DNA from: Ferrovibrio sp964218355
GTDB lineage: Bacteria > Pseudomonadota > Alphaproteobacteria > Ferrovibrionales > Ferrovibrionaceae
Reading direction: 5' to 3'
Assembly: GCF_964218355.1 (NCBI RefSeq)
Contig: NZ_CAXPMC010000012.1
Location: forward strand, 40,814 to 104,813
Length of the DNA stretch: 64,000 bases
This document shows, piece by piece, positions 35,528 through 45,150 of this stretch. Made by a program: the position numbers and the translations under genes. The stretch's first letter is position 1; each line of letters begins with the position of its first letter. The notes beneath the pieces are model-generated. The model did not search any database. It saw only the letters and a list, made by a program, of their open reading frames with translations, and was not told the DNA's origin.

Positions 35528-36826
35528 TCAGGCGGCGGTGCGGTTGACGCCGCACCAGCGGGTCATGAACAGCGCCAGCACGGTGGTCACCTGCATCATG
35601 CTGTCGATCGACACCCATTCGTCGATGCCGTGGATATTCTCGGCATGGGGGCCGTAGCAGGTGGCCGGGGTGTTGCCATAGAGATTGAAGAAGCGGGCAT
35701 CGGTGGTGCCGGTGAAGCAGGTATAGGCCGGTGCCTCGCCCAGCACGTCGCGGCAGCAATCGGTCAGGGTGGTGATCACTGGCTGGTTCATGTCGAGCGC
35801 GAAGCCCTCGGCCTGGAAGCCCTCGTAGACCACATGGTAGCGCAGGCTGTTGCTGGACGGATGCCGGCGATAGGCCTCGGCCAGCACCGCCTCGACCTCG
35901 GCCCGCACCTCGGCAGGCTTGCGGCCGGGATAGAAGCCGAGCCGGATATCGGCGCGCGCTTCCGTCGGCACCGAGGAGGCCCATTCGCCGCCGGTGATCT
36001 TGCCGAGGTTGAAATTCACCGGATGCTCGTGGCCGTGATAGCAGGCGTGGCGGTTGCCGGCCTCGTTCCACTTCGCTTCCAGCTTCTTCAGCTCGCCGAA
36101 CATGTAGCTGGCGAAATCGATGGCGCCGACCCCGGTATGGGCCACCGAGGCATGCACCGGCTTGCCGGAAATCTCCAGCGCCAGCCACATCACCCCCATC
36201 TGTGCCTGCATGATGCCTGGCGTCGGCTCGGTGATGATCGCCGCATCGGCGGTATAGCCCTGCACCAGGCAGGCCAGCGCACCGTTGCCGGTGCATTCCT
36301 CCTCCACCACCGACTGCAGCACGACTTTCGCGGCCGGCTCCAGGCCCAGCTTCTGCAGCGCCTTCAGGGCCATGGTATAGGCGACGATGCCGGCCTTCAT
36401 GTCGCCGGCCCCGCGGCCATACAGCCGGTCGCCATCGACCCAGGGATCGAAGGGATGCTTCGTCCACAGCTTTTCGGCGCCGACCGGCACCACGTCGATA
36501 TGGCCGTTGAAGATCAGCGAACGGCCGCGGATGCCGTGTTTCGGCTGGTGGATGCCGACCACGTTGTGGCGGCCGTCGTAGGAGACGATGGAGGGCGAGT
36601 AGCCTGGATGGTCCCGGATCTTCGCCTCGTCGATGGCGAATTCGTCGACCGTCAGGCCCATATCCGCGAAGACGCCGCGCATGTGGTCCTGTGCGCCGCG
36701 CTCGTCGCCCAGCAGCGAGGGCTGCCGCACCAGGTCGGACAGCAGCCCGACGGCTTCGTCGCGCAGGCTGGCCACGGCCGCCGCGATCTGCGCCTGGCTG
36801 ACCGGCGCGTCCAGAATCTCCGACAT
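35528..36826 (-). CDS. M20-family ArgE/DapE-type deacylase or peptidase
   Basis: Metallohydrolase of 432 residues. The dizinc motifs are visible: LIFNGHIDVVPVG (His and Asp ligands), LYGRGAGDMKAGIVAY with the bridging Asp, and SVVEEECTGNGALA with the catalytic Glu pair. A dimerisation domain occupies the middle and the last zinc His is in FTGTTDARFFNLYG or the following PHAENIHGID. Strong GGAGG before the ATG. It would release an amino acid from an N-acylated substrate delivered by the linked ABC importer. Confidence 0.9.
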   Translation of the reverse strand: MSEILDAPVSQAQIAAAVASLRDEAVGLLSDLVRQPSLLGDERGAQDHMRGVFADMGLTVDEFAIDEAKIRDHPGYSPSIVSYDGRHNVVGIHQPKHGIRGRSLIFNGHIDVVPVGAEKLWTKHPFDPWVDGDRLYGRGAGDMKAGIVAYTMALKALQKLGLEPAAKVVLQSVVEEECTGNGALACLVQGYTADAAIITEPTPGIMQAQMGVMWLALEISGKPVHASVAHTGVGAIDFASYMFGELKKLEAKWNEAGNRHACYHGHEHPVNFNLGKITGGEWASSVPTEARADIRLGFYPGRKPAEVRAEVEAVLAEAYRRHPSSNSLRYHVVYEGFQAEGFALDMNQPVITTLTDCCRDVLGEAPAYTCFTGTTDARFFNLYGNTPATCYGPHAENIHGIDEWVSIDSMMQVTTVLALFMTRWCGVNRTAA

Positions 36827-36877
36827 GACAGACCTCCGTGATGGCGCTGCTGCCGGCCCGGGCCCGGCCGGACCCGG

Positions 36878-38503
<1,626 letters not shown>

Positions 38504-38507
38504 GGTC

Positions 38508-39350
38508 TCAGGCCCCCAGCCGCTTTTTCATGCGCGGGTCGAGCGTGTCGCGCAGGCCGTCGCCGAGGATGTTGACGGCCAGGATGGTGGCGGCGAGGAA
38601 GCCGCCGGGAAACAGGATGATCCACGGCGCGCGCTGGAATACGTCGCGGCCGTCGGCGATGATGTTGCCCCAGGTCGGAATCTCGCTCGACAGGCCGGCG
38701 CCGAGGAAGCTGAGGATCGCCTCGACCAGGATCGCCGAGGCACAGATATACGTCCCCTGCACGATCAGCGGCGCAATGGTGTTGGGCAGGATGTGCTGGA
38801 TCAGGATGCGGTAGACCGGGGTGCCAAGCCCGATGGCCGCCTCGACATACGGCTCTTCGCGGATCGACAGCACCACGCCGCGCACCAGGCGGGCGACACG
38901 CGGGATTTCCGGCACCACGATGGCAACGATCACGGTCAGCAGGCTGGAACCGGACAGCGACACCAGCGCGATCGCCAGCAGGATGCCGGGGATCGCCATC
39001 AGGCCGTCCATGGTGCGCATGATCGGGCCGTCGAGCCAGCGGATGTAGCCGGAAACGAGACCGATCACCAGGCCGACCGAAATGGCGATGGCGGCGACGC
39101 AGATGCTGACCAGCAGCGACACCCGGGCCCCGTAGAGGGCGCGGGTGGCCACGTCGCGGCCGAGCTTGTCGGTGCCCATCAGGAAATCCTCCGATGGCGG
39201 CTTGAGCCGGAAGCGGGGCGCGATGGCGGTCGGATCGGTCTGGCTGAGCAGGGGTGCCAGCAGGGCGATCAGCACCAGCAGCAGCAGGATGCCGCCGCCG
39301 GCAAGCACGGCGGAATTGCGGAAAAGCGGATGACGCAGGACTGCACGCAT
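38508..39350 (-). CDS. oligopeptide ABC importer permease, DppC type
   Basis: 280-residue permease with six hydrophobic helices. The N-terminal OppC-like segment is followed by LMGTDKLGRDVATRALYGAR, the hallmark of DppC proteins, and the EAA loop VEAAIGLGTPVYRILIQHIL. The ATG at 39350 is used because the frame upstream to 39413 overlaps the preceding permease and lacks the typical start. The gap to the ATPase start is 4 nt. Confidence 0.92.
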   Translation of the reverse strand: MRAVLRHPLFRNSAVLAGGGILLLLVLIALLAPLLSQTDPTAIAPRFRLKPPSEDFLMGTDKLGRDVATRALYGARVSLLVSICVAAIAISVGLVIGLVSGYIRWLDGPIMRTMDGLMAIPGILLAIALVSLSGSSLLTVIVAIVVPEIPRVARLVRGVVLSIREEPYVEAAIGLGTPVYRILIQHILPNTIAPLIVQGTYICASAILVEAILSFLGAGLSSEIPTWGNIIADGRDVFQRAPWIILFPGGFLAATILAVNILGDGLRDTLDPRMKKRLGA

Positions 39351-39363
39351 GGACCGGGTACCC

Positions 39364-40305
39364 CTAATACCTGATCCTGGGATCGAGCAGGACATAGGTG
39401 ATGTCGATGGCAAGGTTGATCAGGACATAGATGCCGGAGAACAGCAGGATGATGCCCTGGATGATCGGATAGTCGCGGGCCAGCACGGCATCCACCACCA
39501 AGCGGCCGAGGCCGGGGATGTTGAACACCGTTTCGGTGATCACCACGCCGCCGATCAGCAGGGCGAAGCCGATGCCGATCACCGAAACGATCGGCACCGC
39601 GGCGTTGCGCAGCGCGTGGCGGGTCAGCACGACGCGGTCGGGCAGGCCCTTGGCATGGGCGGTGCGGATGTAATCCTCGCCCAGCACTTCCAGCATGGCG
39701 GCGCGGGTGATGCGGGCGAACAGCGCGATGTAGATGAAGCTGAGCGCCAGGGTGGGCAGGATCAGGTTCTGCAGGAAGGGCCACAGGCCCTCGCCGATCG
39801 GGGTGAAACCCTGCACTGGCAGCAGGTCAAGCCGGATCGAAAAGACATAGATCAGGATGTAGCCGAGCACGAAGACCGGGATCGAGAAGCCGGCGACCGA
39901 CAGGGCCATGATGCCGCGGTCGAGCAGGCTGCCCTGTTTCCATGCCGCGACGATGCCCATGGGAACGGCAACGATCACCGAAAACAGCAGCGTGACGATG
40001 GCCAGCGAGATGGTCGGCTCGATGCGGTCGGCGATCATGTGGGTCACCGGCTGCTTGGACAATACCGAGCGGCCGAGATCGCCCTGGGCGAGTTCGCCGA
40101 TCCAGGTGACGAACTGCTGCCAGATCGGCTGGTCGAGGCCGAGGCTGGCGCGGATTGCCGCGATGGCCTCCGGCGTTGCGGCATCGCCGGCCAGGATGGC
40201 GGCGGGGTCGCCCGGGCTGAGGCGCAGCATCAGGAAAACGAAGATGGCCACCACCCCCATGACGGGGATGGCGGCCATCAGACGCGACAGAATCAGACGC
40301 AACAT
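39364..40305 (-). CDS. oligopeptide ABC importer permease, DppB type
   Basis: 313-residue permease beginning LRLILSRLMAAIPVMGVVAI, the conserved DppB N-terminus, with six hydrophobic helices. The EAA loop is VLGEDYIRTAHAKGLPDRVV and ends LRNAAVPIVSVIG; LIGGVVITETVFNIPGLGRL is also conserved in the family. It follows the binding-protein gene by 24 nt and pairs with the DppC-type permease. Confidence 0.93.
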   Translation of the reverse strand: MLRLILSRLMAAIPVMGVVAIFVFLMLRLSPGDPAAILAGDAATPEAIAAIRASLGLDQPIWQQFVTWIGELAQGDLGRSVLSKQPVTHMIADRIEPTISLAIVTLLFSVIVAVPMGIVAAWKQGSLLDRGIMALSVAGFSIPVFVLGYILIYVFSIRLDLLPVQGFTPIGEGLWPFLQNLILPTLALSFIYIALFARITRAAMLEVLGEDYIRTAHAKGLPDRVVLTRHALRNAAVPIVSVIGIGFALLIGGVVITETVFNIPGLGRLVVDAVLARDYPIIQGIILLFSGIYVLINLAIDITYVLLDPRIRY

Positions 40306-40329
40306 TTACGGGAACAGTCTCGTCTGATC

Positions 40330-41931
40330 TTACTTCTTTTCGACATTCCACAGTGCCAGTGCCGGGCTCGGCAGCAGGCCCGCGACATTCGTGCGCACGG
40401 CGCTCGGCTGGATGTATTCGCCAAGCGGGACATACATCACCAGTTCGTAGGCACGCTTCTGGATCGCCTCGGCAATGGCCTTCTGCTTCGCCGGGTCGGC
40501 CTCGCGTGCATAGTCGTCGCGCATCTTCTCGATCTGCGCATCCTCGGTCCAGCCGAACCAGCCGCCTTCCTTGCCCAGGCCCTTGATGCCGGCATTGACC
40601 ACCGGGTTCATCATGTCGGCGGTGCCCCAGGCGGTGTGGAAGATGTGCCAGCCGCCCTGGTCGATCGGATCCGGCTTGGCGCGGCGGCCGACCAGGGTCT
40701 GCCAGTCCATGCTCTGCAGGTCGATATTCATGCCGATCGAGCGCAGCAGCGGTGCGGAAACCAGCGGCAGCTGGTTGATGCTGTTGATGTCGGTCGGGGC
40801 CATGATGACGATCTTCTCGCCCTTGTAGCCGCTTTCCTTCAGCAGCTTCTTGGCCGTGGCCAGGTCCGCCTTCTTGGTGCCGGCGGCACCGACCTCGGTT
40901 TTCAGCGGGGTCTTGCAGCCGAACATGGCGCCGCAGACGCTGTAGAATTCGGGGTTGCCGACCTGCGCCGCCAGGTAGTCTTCCTGGGAAACGGCATGCA
41001 GGATCGCCTGGCGGACCTTGACGTTATCCAGCGGCGGCTGCAGCCAGTTCATGCGCAGCATGTAGTTCATGCCGAGCGGCTGCAGGTCCTTGATGACAAC
41101 TTCCTTGGACTTCTTCAGCTCCGGCAGCAGGTCGTAGGAGGCCTGCTCGATCATGTCGACCTCGCCCTTGATCAGGGCGTTGGTGGCGGTCTGCGCGTCC
41201 GACATGGTGATCCACTCGACGCGGTCGACCTTGACCACCTTGCCGCCCGACAGGCTGCTGGGGGCCTCGCTGCGCGGCTTGTAGTCGGGGTTCTTCTCGT
41301 AGACGACCTTCACGCCGGGCTGGAATTCGCTCTTGACCATGCGGAAGGGACCCGAGCCGATCTCGTCGGGCACATTCTTGCTGGACGGCGTTTCCGCCAT
41401 CGCCTTGGGCATGATGAAGCAGGGATTCGAGCTCGGCTTGCCCAGCGAATCGATCACCAGGCCGTAGGGCTCCTTGAGGACGATCTGGAAGGTCTTGGCA
41501 TCGACCGCCTTCATCTCCTTGATAAAGGTCATGAGCTTCTGGCCCATGGTGTCGCGCTCGCCCCAGCGCTTGATCGACGGGATCACGTCGTCCGGGGTGA
41601 CCGGCGCGCCATTGTGGAACTTCAGGCCGTCGCGCAGCGTGAAGGTGTAGGTCAGCTTGTCATCGCTGAGCTTGAAGCTGTCCACCATCTGCGGCTTGAC
41701 CTGCAGCTTGTCGTCGACCGCGAACAGCGTGTCGTAGATCATGTAGCCATGATTGCGCGAGATGAAGGCCGTGGTGATGATCGGATCGGTGATGCGCAGG
41801 CCGGAATGCGGCACCATGCGCAGGACCTTTTTATCCTGGGCTGTCGCATCCGTGGCGGCCCCCGCCAGCAGGCCAAGGCCGATGCCCAGCCCGATCAATG
41901 ATGCAAGGCTGCGAAAATTCCGCGAACGCAT
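40330..41931 (-). CDS. oligopeptide-type ABC substrate-binding protein (SBP_bac_5)
   Basis: Periplasmic family-5 binding protein of 533 residues with an N-terminal signal (LIGLGIGLGLLAGAATDATA, cleavage near residue 31). Family marks are the early LRMVPHSGLRITDPI, YTFTLRDGLKFHNGAPVTPD and FKMVKSEF-like region. GGGGAAG precedes the ATG. First gene of the minus-strand operon; ligand probably a peptide, glutathione-like compound or amide given the linked M20 and amidase genes. Confidence 0.92.
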   Translation of the reverse strand: MRSRNFRSLASLIGLGIGLGLLAGAATDATAQDKKVLRMVPHSGLRITDPIITTAFISRNHGYMIYDTLFAVDDKLQVKPQMVDSFKLSDDKLTYTFTLRDGLKFHNGAPVTPDDVIPSIKRWGERDTMGQKLMTFIKEMKAVDAKTFQIVLKEPYGLVIDSLGKPSSNPCFIMPKAMAETPSSKNVPDEIGSGPFRMVKSEFQPGVKVVYEKNPDYKPRSEAPSSLSGGKVVKVDRVEWITMSDAQTATNALIKGEVDMIEQASYDLLPELKKSKEVVIKDLQPLGMNYMLRMNWLQPPLDNVKVRQAILHAVSQEDYLAAQVGNPEFYSVCGAMFGCKTPLKTEVGAAGTKKADLATAKKLLKESGYKGEKIVIMAPTDINSINQLPLVSAPLLRSIGMNIDLQSMDWQTLVGRRAKPDPIDQGGWHIFHTAWGTADMMNPVVNAGIKGLGKEGGWFGWTEDAQIEKMRDDYAREADPAKQKAIAEAIQKRAYELVMYVPLGEYIQPSAVRTNVAGLLPSPALALWNVEKK

Positions 41932-42052
41932 AGCACTTCCCCTTGTTTTTGTTTGACGGCGTATGAAAGCTCATCATGGTATGACGGCCGAGGTCAAGGG
42001 TGACTTTGCCGATTTTACAGGCTGGACCAATTTTGCCGTTTCGCTATGCAGC

Positions 42053-42081
42053 ATGCTTGCCTGCGTGGCACAGGCTTGCAT
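42053..42081 (+). repeat. imperfect inverted repeat in the leader of the gamma-glutamyltranspeptidase gene
   Basis: ATGC..GCCTG and CAGGC..GCAT arms around an 8-nt spacer, with two mismatched pairs, ending 20 nt before the ATG at 42102. It lies in the 170-nt divergent region between the binding-protein and GGT genes. A TTGACG at 41953-41958 with TGGTAT 18 nt later is a weak promoter candidate. Confidence 0.3.
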
Positions 42082-42101
42082 AAGCAGGAGACAGGAAACC
42101 G

Positions 42102-43664
42102 ATGTCACAGAATCTCAGCCGCGCCCTCCGTTTCACCAAGGAAGCGGTCCGGTCCGCCAACGGCGTCGTCGCCGCGCAGAACCAGAAGGCGGCCGATATC
42201 GGCGCCGGCGTATTGCGGGCGGGCGGCAATGCGGTGGATGCCGCCGTGGCGACGGCATTCGCGCTGGGCGTGCTGGAACCCTGGATGAGCGGCATCGGCG
42301 GTGGCGGCTTCATGCAGGTCTGGGATGCACGGAAAAAACAGGGCCATGTGATCGATTTCGGCATGATCAGTGCCGCCGCGCTGGATCCGGCGGCCTATCC
42401 GCTGGCGGAAGGCACCGGCGGCGACCTGTTCGGCTGGCCCGCCGTCGCCGAGGATCGCAACATCCTCGGCTACCCGTCGATCGCCGTGCCGGGACAGCCC
42501 GATGGCATGCGGCTGGCGCTGGAGACCTTCGGCACCCGCAGCTGGCAGCAGAGCCTGGGCCCGGCCATCGAACTGGCGCAGGAAGGCACCGAGATCGACT
42601 GGTTCCTCAGCCTGGTGATTGCCAGTGCCGCAAAGGATCTGGCCCGGTTTCCGGCCTCGCGCGCGACATTCCTGCCGGACGGTTTCGCTCCTTCGGCCGA
42701 TCTGGCGGGGACGGCGGCACGGCTGCGCAATCCGGCCCTGTTGGCGACCCTGCAGCGGCTTTCGGCAGCCGGTGCCCGCGACTATTACGACGGGGCGCTG
42801 GCGGCGAAGCTGGTGGCGGACCTGTCGGCCGGCGGTTCGAAGATCGCGGCGGCCGATCTGGCGGGTTACCAGGCCCGGCTGCTCGCACCGCTGCAATACG
42901 GCTATGGCGACCGCACGCTGCTGCTGCCGCCGGGCCTGACGGCGGGGCCGACCCTGCGCGATGCGCTGGAGATCGTGCAGGCCCGGCTGCCGCGCGGCGC
43001 CGGCAGCCCCGGCCCGGCCAGTTTCGTTGCCTATGCCGAAGCCCTGACCGAGGCTTACGAGAAACGGCTGGCCGGTATGGGCGATACCGAGAACCAGGGC
43101 GGCTGCACCACGCATTTCTGCATCATCGACCGCGACGGCAACATGGCCTCGGTGACCCAGACCCTGCTGTCGGTCTTCGGCAGCCGGGTGGTGCTGCCGG
43201 AAACCGGCGTGCCGATGAATAACGGCATCATGTGGTTCGACCCGCGGCCGGGCCGGCCCAATTCCATCGGTGCCGGCAAGCGGCCGCTGAGCAACATGCT
43301 GCCGGTGCTGGCACTGGCCGATGGTGCGCCGTGGCTGGCGATCGGCGCCTCCGGTGGTCGCCGCATCCTGCCGGCGGTGATGCAGCTGCTGTCTTTCCTG
43401 GTCGATTACCGGATGCCGCTGGAGGATGCCTTCCTGCAGCCGCGCATCGATGCCTCGGTGCCGGGCCAGCCGGTGCTGGATCCCCAGCTCGATCCGGCTG
43501 TCCGCGCCGCCGTGACCGCCCGGTTCCCGAAAGCCGTGGAACGGCCGCGGGTGCCGTTCCCGCTGACCTATGCCTGCCCGAGCGCGGTGCTGATCGGCGC
43601 CGATGGCGCGCGGATCGGCATGGCCGAGATGGGGCAGCCCTGGGCAGGCATGGCCGCAGCGTAG
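42102..43664 (+). CDS. gamma-glutamyltranspeptidase-family Ntn hydrolase, no signal peptide
   Basis: 520-residue GGT homologue. The chain starts ALRFTKEAVRSANGVVAAQN and has LRAGGNAVDAAVATAFALGV and GIGGGGFMQVW. The self-cleavage and nucleophile site is GGCTTHFCIID, with Thr336 expected to become the new N-terminus. C-terminal oxyanion and substrate motifs are KRPLSNMLPVLA and GASGGRRILPAVMQ. It has no N-terminal signal, so it may act in the cytoplasm on imported gamma-glutamyl compounds rather than in the periplasm. It is divergent from the peptide-importer operon. A CapD-like or cephalosporin-acylase-like role is possible. Confidence 0.87.
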   Translation: MSQNLSRALRFTKEAVRSANGVVAAQNQKAADIGAGVLRAGGNAVDAAVATAFALGVLEPWMSGIGGGGFMQVWDARKKQGHVIDFGMISAAALDPAAYPLAEGTGGDLFGWPAVAEDRNILGYPSIAVPGQPDGMRLALETFGTRSWQQSLGPAIELAQEGTEIDWFLSLVIASAAKDLARFPASRATFLPDGFAPSADLAGTAARLRNPALLATLQRLSAAGARDYYDGALAAKLVADLSAGGSKIAAADLAGYQARLLAPLQYGYGDRTLLLPPGLTAGPTLRDALEIVQARLPRGAGSPGPASFVAYAEALTEAYEKRLAGMGDTENQGGCTTHFCIIDRDGNMASVTQTLLSVFGSRVVLPETGVPMNNGIMWFDPRPGRPNSIGAGKRPLSNMLPVLALADGAPWLAIGASGGRRILPAVMQLLSFLVDYRMPLEDAFLQPRIDASVPGQPVLDPQLDPAVRAAVTARFPKAVERPRVPFPLTYACPSAVLIGADGARIGMAEMGQPWAGMAAA

Positions 43665-43820
43665 CCGCGGTCCGGGCGGGCCCGGCACGGGCTGGCCGCG
43701 ACAGGCGAAAAGACGGGCGAAAAGCTGTTGCGGATCAGGGGCTAGCGGTGCCGGGGTTGCGCACCGGCGCGGCCCGCCGTATATCCGCGGCGTTTCCTCC
43801 CCGGAACCCGGAGCTTGTGA

Positions 43821-44378
43821 ATGGACCGCGTGCGTCTTGAGGGTTATGCCTTTCTGGCCGGCTTCATCGCCTGCGTACCGGCAGCCAACTGGCTGATCGG
43901 CCATGTTGGCACGGTCTGCGTGCCGCAGGGGCCCTGCCTCATCCCGGTTGCGCCGGGTGGCATTACGGCGCCGAGCGGCGTGCTGATGATCGGTCTGGCC
44001 CTGGTGCTGCGCGACATGGTGCAGCGCCGGCTGGGCAAGCTGTGGACACTGGGGGCCATCGCCATCGGCGCGGCGCTGTCCGGCCTGGTGGCACCGCCGG
44101 CCCTGGTCGCCGCCTCGATGGTGGCCTTCATGCTGTCGGAACTGGCCGATTTCGCCGTCTACACGCCGCTGCAGAAGCGCGGCCTGGTGCTGGCGGTGGT
44201 CGCCTCCAGCCTGGTCGGCCTCTGCGTCGACTCGGTGCTGTTCCTCTATCTCGCCTTCGGCAGCCTCGACTATCTGGCCGGCCAGATCATCGGCAAGGCC
44301 TGGATGGTTCTGCTGTCGGTGCCGCTGATCCGCCTGCTGCGCGACCGCGACGAACGGCGCGGCATCCAGCCGGCCTGA
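43821..44378 (+). CDS. VUT-family (YhhQ-like) transporter, probable queuosine-precursor importer
   Basis: 185-residue membrane protein with five to six hydrophobic helices. It opens with GYAFLAGFIACVPAANWLI and contains the family segments APSGVLMIGLALVLRDMVQR and MLSELADFAVYTPLQ, characteristic of VUT/YhhQ proteins linked to uptake of preQ0 or preQ1. It is convergent with queC, which makes preQ0, supporting a link to queuosine. The ATG has GGAGC upstream. A VUT member with another substrate cannot be excluded. Confidence 0.78.
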   Translation: MDRVRLEGYAFLAGFIACVPAANWLIGHVGTVCVPQGPCLIPVAPGGITAPSGVLMIGLALVLRDMVQRRLGKLWTLGAIAIGAALSGLVAPPALVAASMVAFMLSELADFAVYTPLQKRGLVLAVVASSLVGLCVDSVLFLYLAFGSLDYLAGQIIGKAWMVLLSVPLIRLLRDRDERRGIQPA

Positions 44379-44402
44379 CGCGGCGACGAAGCCGGAAACG
44401 GA

Positions 44403-44433
44403 AAACGGCGCCGTTCAGGCGCCGTTTCTTTTT
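44403..44433. terminator. bidirectional intrinsic terminator shared by the VUT gene and queC
   Basis: Ten-bp perfect stem AAACGGCGCC / GGCGCCGTTT with a 5-nt loop, followed by CTTTTT on the plus strand and preceded by AAAA, which gives a T-run on the minus strand. The stem includes the queC stop codon (44415-44417). Confidence 0.85.
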
Positions 44434-45137
44434 GCCTGCATGGCGGCGATGGCTTCCAGCCAGTAATCCGGATCTTCGTAGTCGGTCGGGTCGGGCGCGC
44501 CGGCCAGGTGGAAGGCCTCGCGGCGTTCGACGCAGGTGCCACAGCGGCCGCAATGCCTGTCGCCGCCCTTGTAGCAGCTCCAGGTGATGCCGTAGGGCAC
44601 GCCGAGCGCCAGCCCCTCGCGCACGATGCCGGCCTTGTCGGTGCCGGTGAAGGGGGCATAGAGCGCCACGTCCCACATATCCTCCAGCGCGCAGTCCTGC
44701 ATGGCGCGGAAGGCCTCGACGAAGGCCGGGCGGCAGTCGGGATAGATGAAATGGTCGCCGGCATGCACGGCGATGCCGACCGCATCGGCCTTCGCGCCGG
44801 CGGCGATGCCGAAGGCGATGGTCAGCATGATGGCATTGCGGTTCGGCACCACGGTGGCCTTCATGTTGTCTTCCGCATAATGCCCGTCGGGCACGGCGGT
44901 TTCGCCGCCGCCGATCAGCGCCGAAGACGTCAGGAAGCGGGCCAGTTCGCGGATATTGACCACATCGTGGCGCACGCCGAGTTTTTCCGCCGCCAGCGCA
45001 GCCCGCTCGATCTCCTTGCTGTGGCGCTGGCCGTAATCGAAGGAGACCAGCCGGTCGAGCGCGCCGGCGGCTGCCACCTTCCAGGCCAGCGTCACCGAAT
45101 CGATGCCGCCGGAGCAGAGGACGACCGCCTTCTTCAT
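44415..45137 (-). CDS. queC: 7-cyano-7-deazaguanine synthase
   Basis: Makes preQ0 from 7-carboxy-7-deazaguanine, ammonia and ATP. It has 240 residues with the N-terminal ATP-pyrophosphatase loop LCSGGIDSVTLAWK and SFDYGQRHSKEIE. Toward the end is the zinc site SCYKGGDRHCGRCGTC. The typical VVPNRNAIMLTIAFGIA segment is present. It begins 13 nt after the TRAP permease stop and could be transcribed with it. Confidence 0.96.
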   Translation of the reverse strand: MKKAVVLCSGGIDSVTLAWKVAAAGALDRLVSFDYGQRHSKEIERAALAAEKLGVRHDVVNIRELARFLTSSALIGGGETAVPDGHYAEDNMKATVVPNRNAIMLTIAFGIAAGAKADAVGIAVHAGDHFIYPDCRPAFVEAFRAMQDCALEDMWDVALYAPFTGTDKAGIVREGLALGVPYGITWSCYKGGDRHCGRCGTCVERREAFHLAGAPDPTDYEDPDYWLEAIAAMQAKRNGA

Positions 45138-45150
45138 GCCGCGCCTCTCG

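Noticed and set aside
43665..43820. preQ1-type riboswitch before the VUT gene
   Set aside because: I looked for the short hairpin plus A-rich tail of preQ1 aptamers and did not find it.
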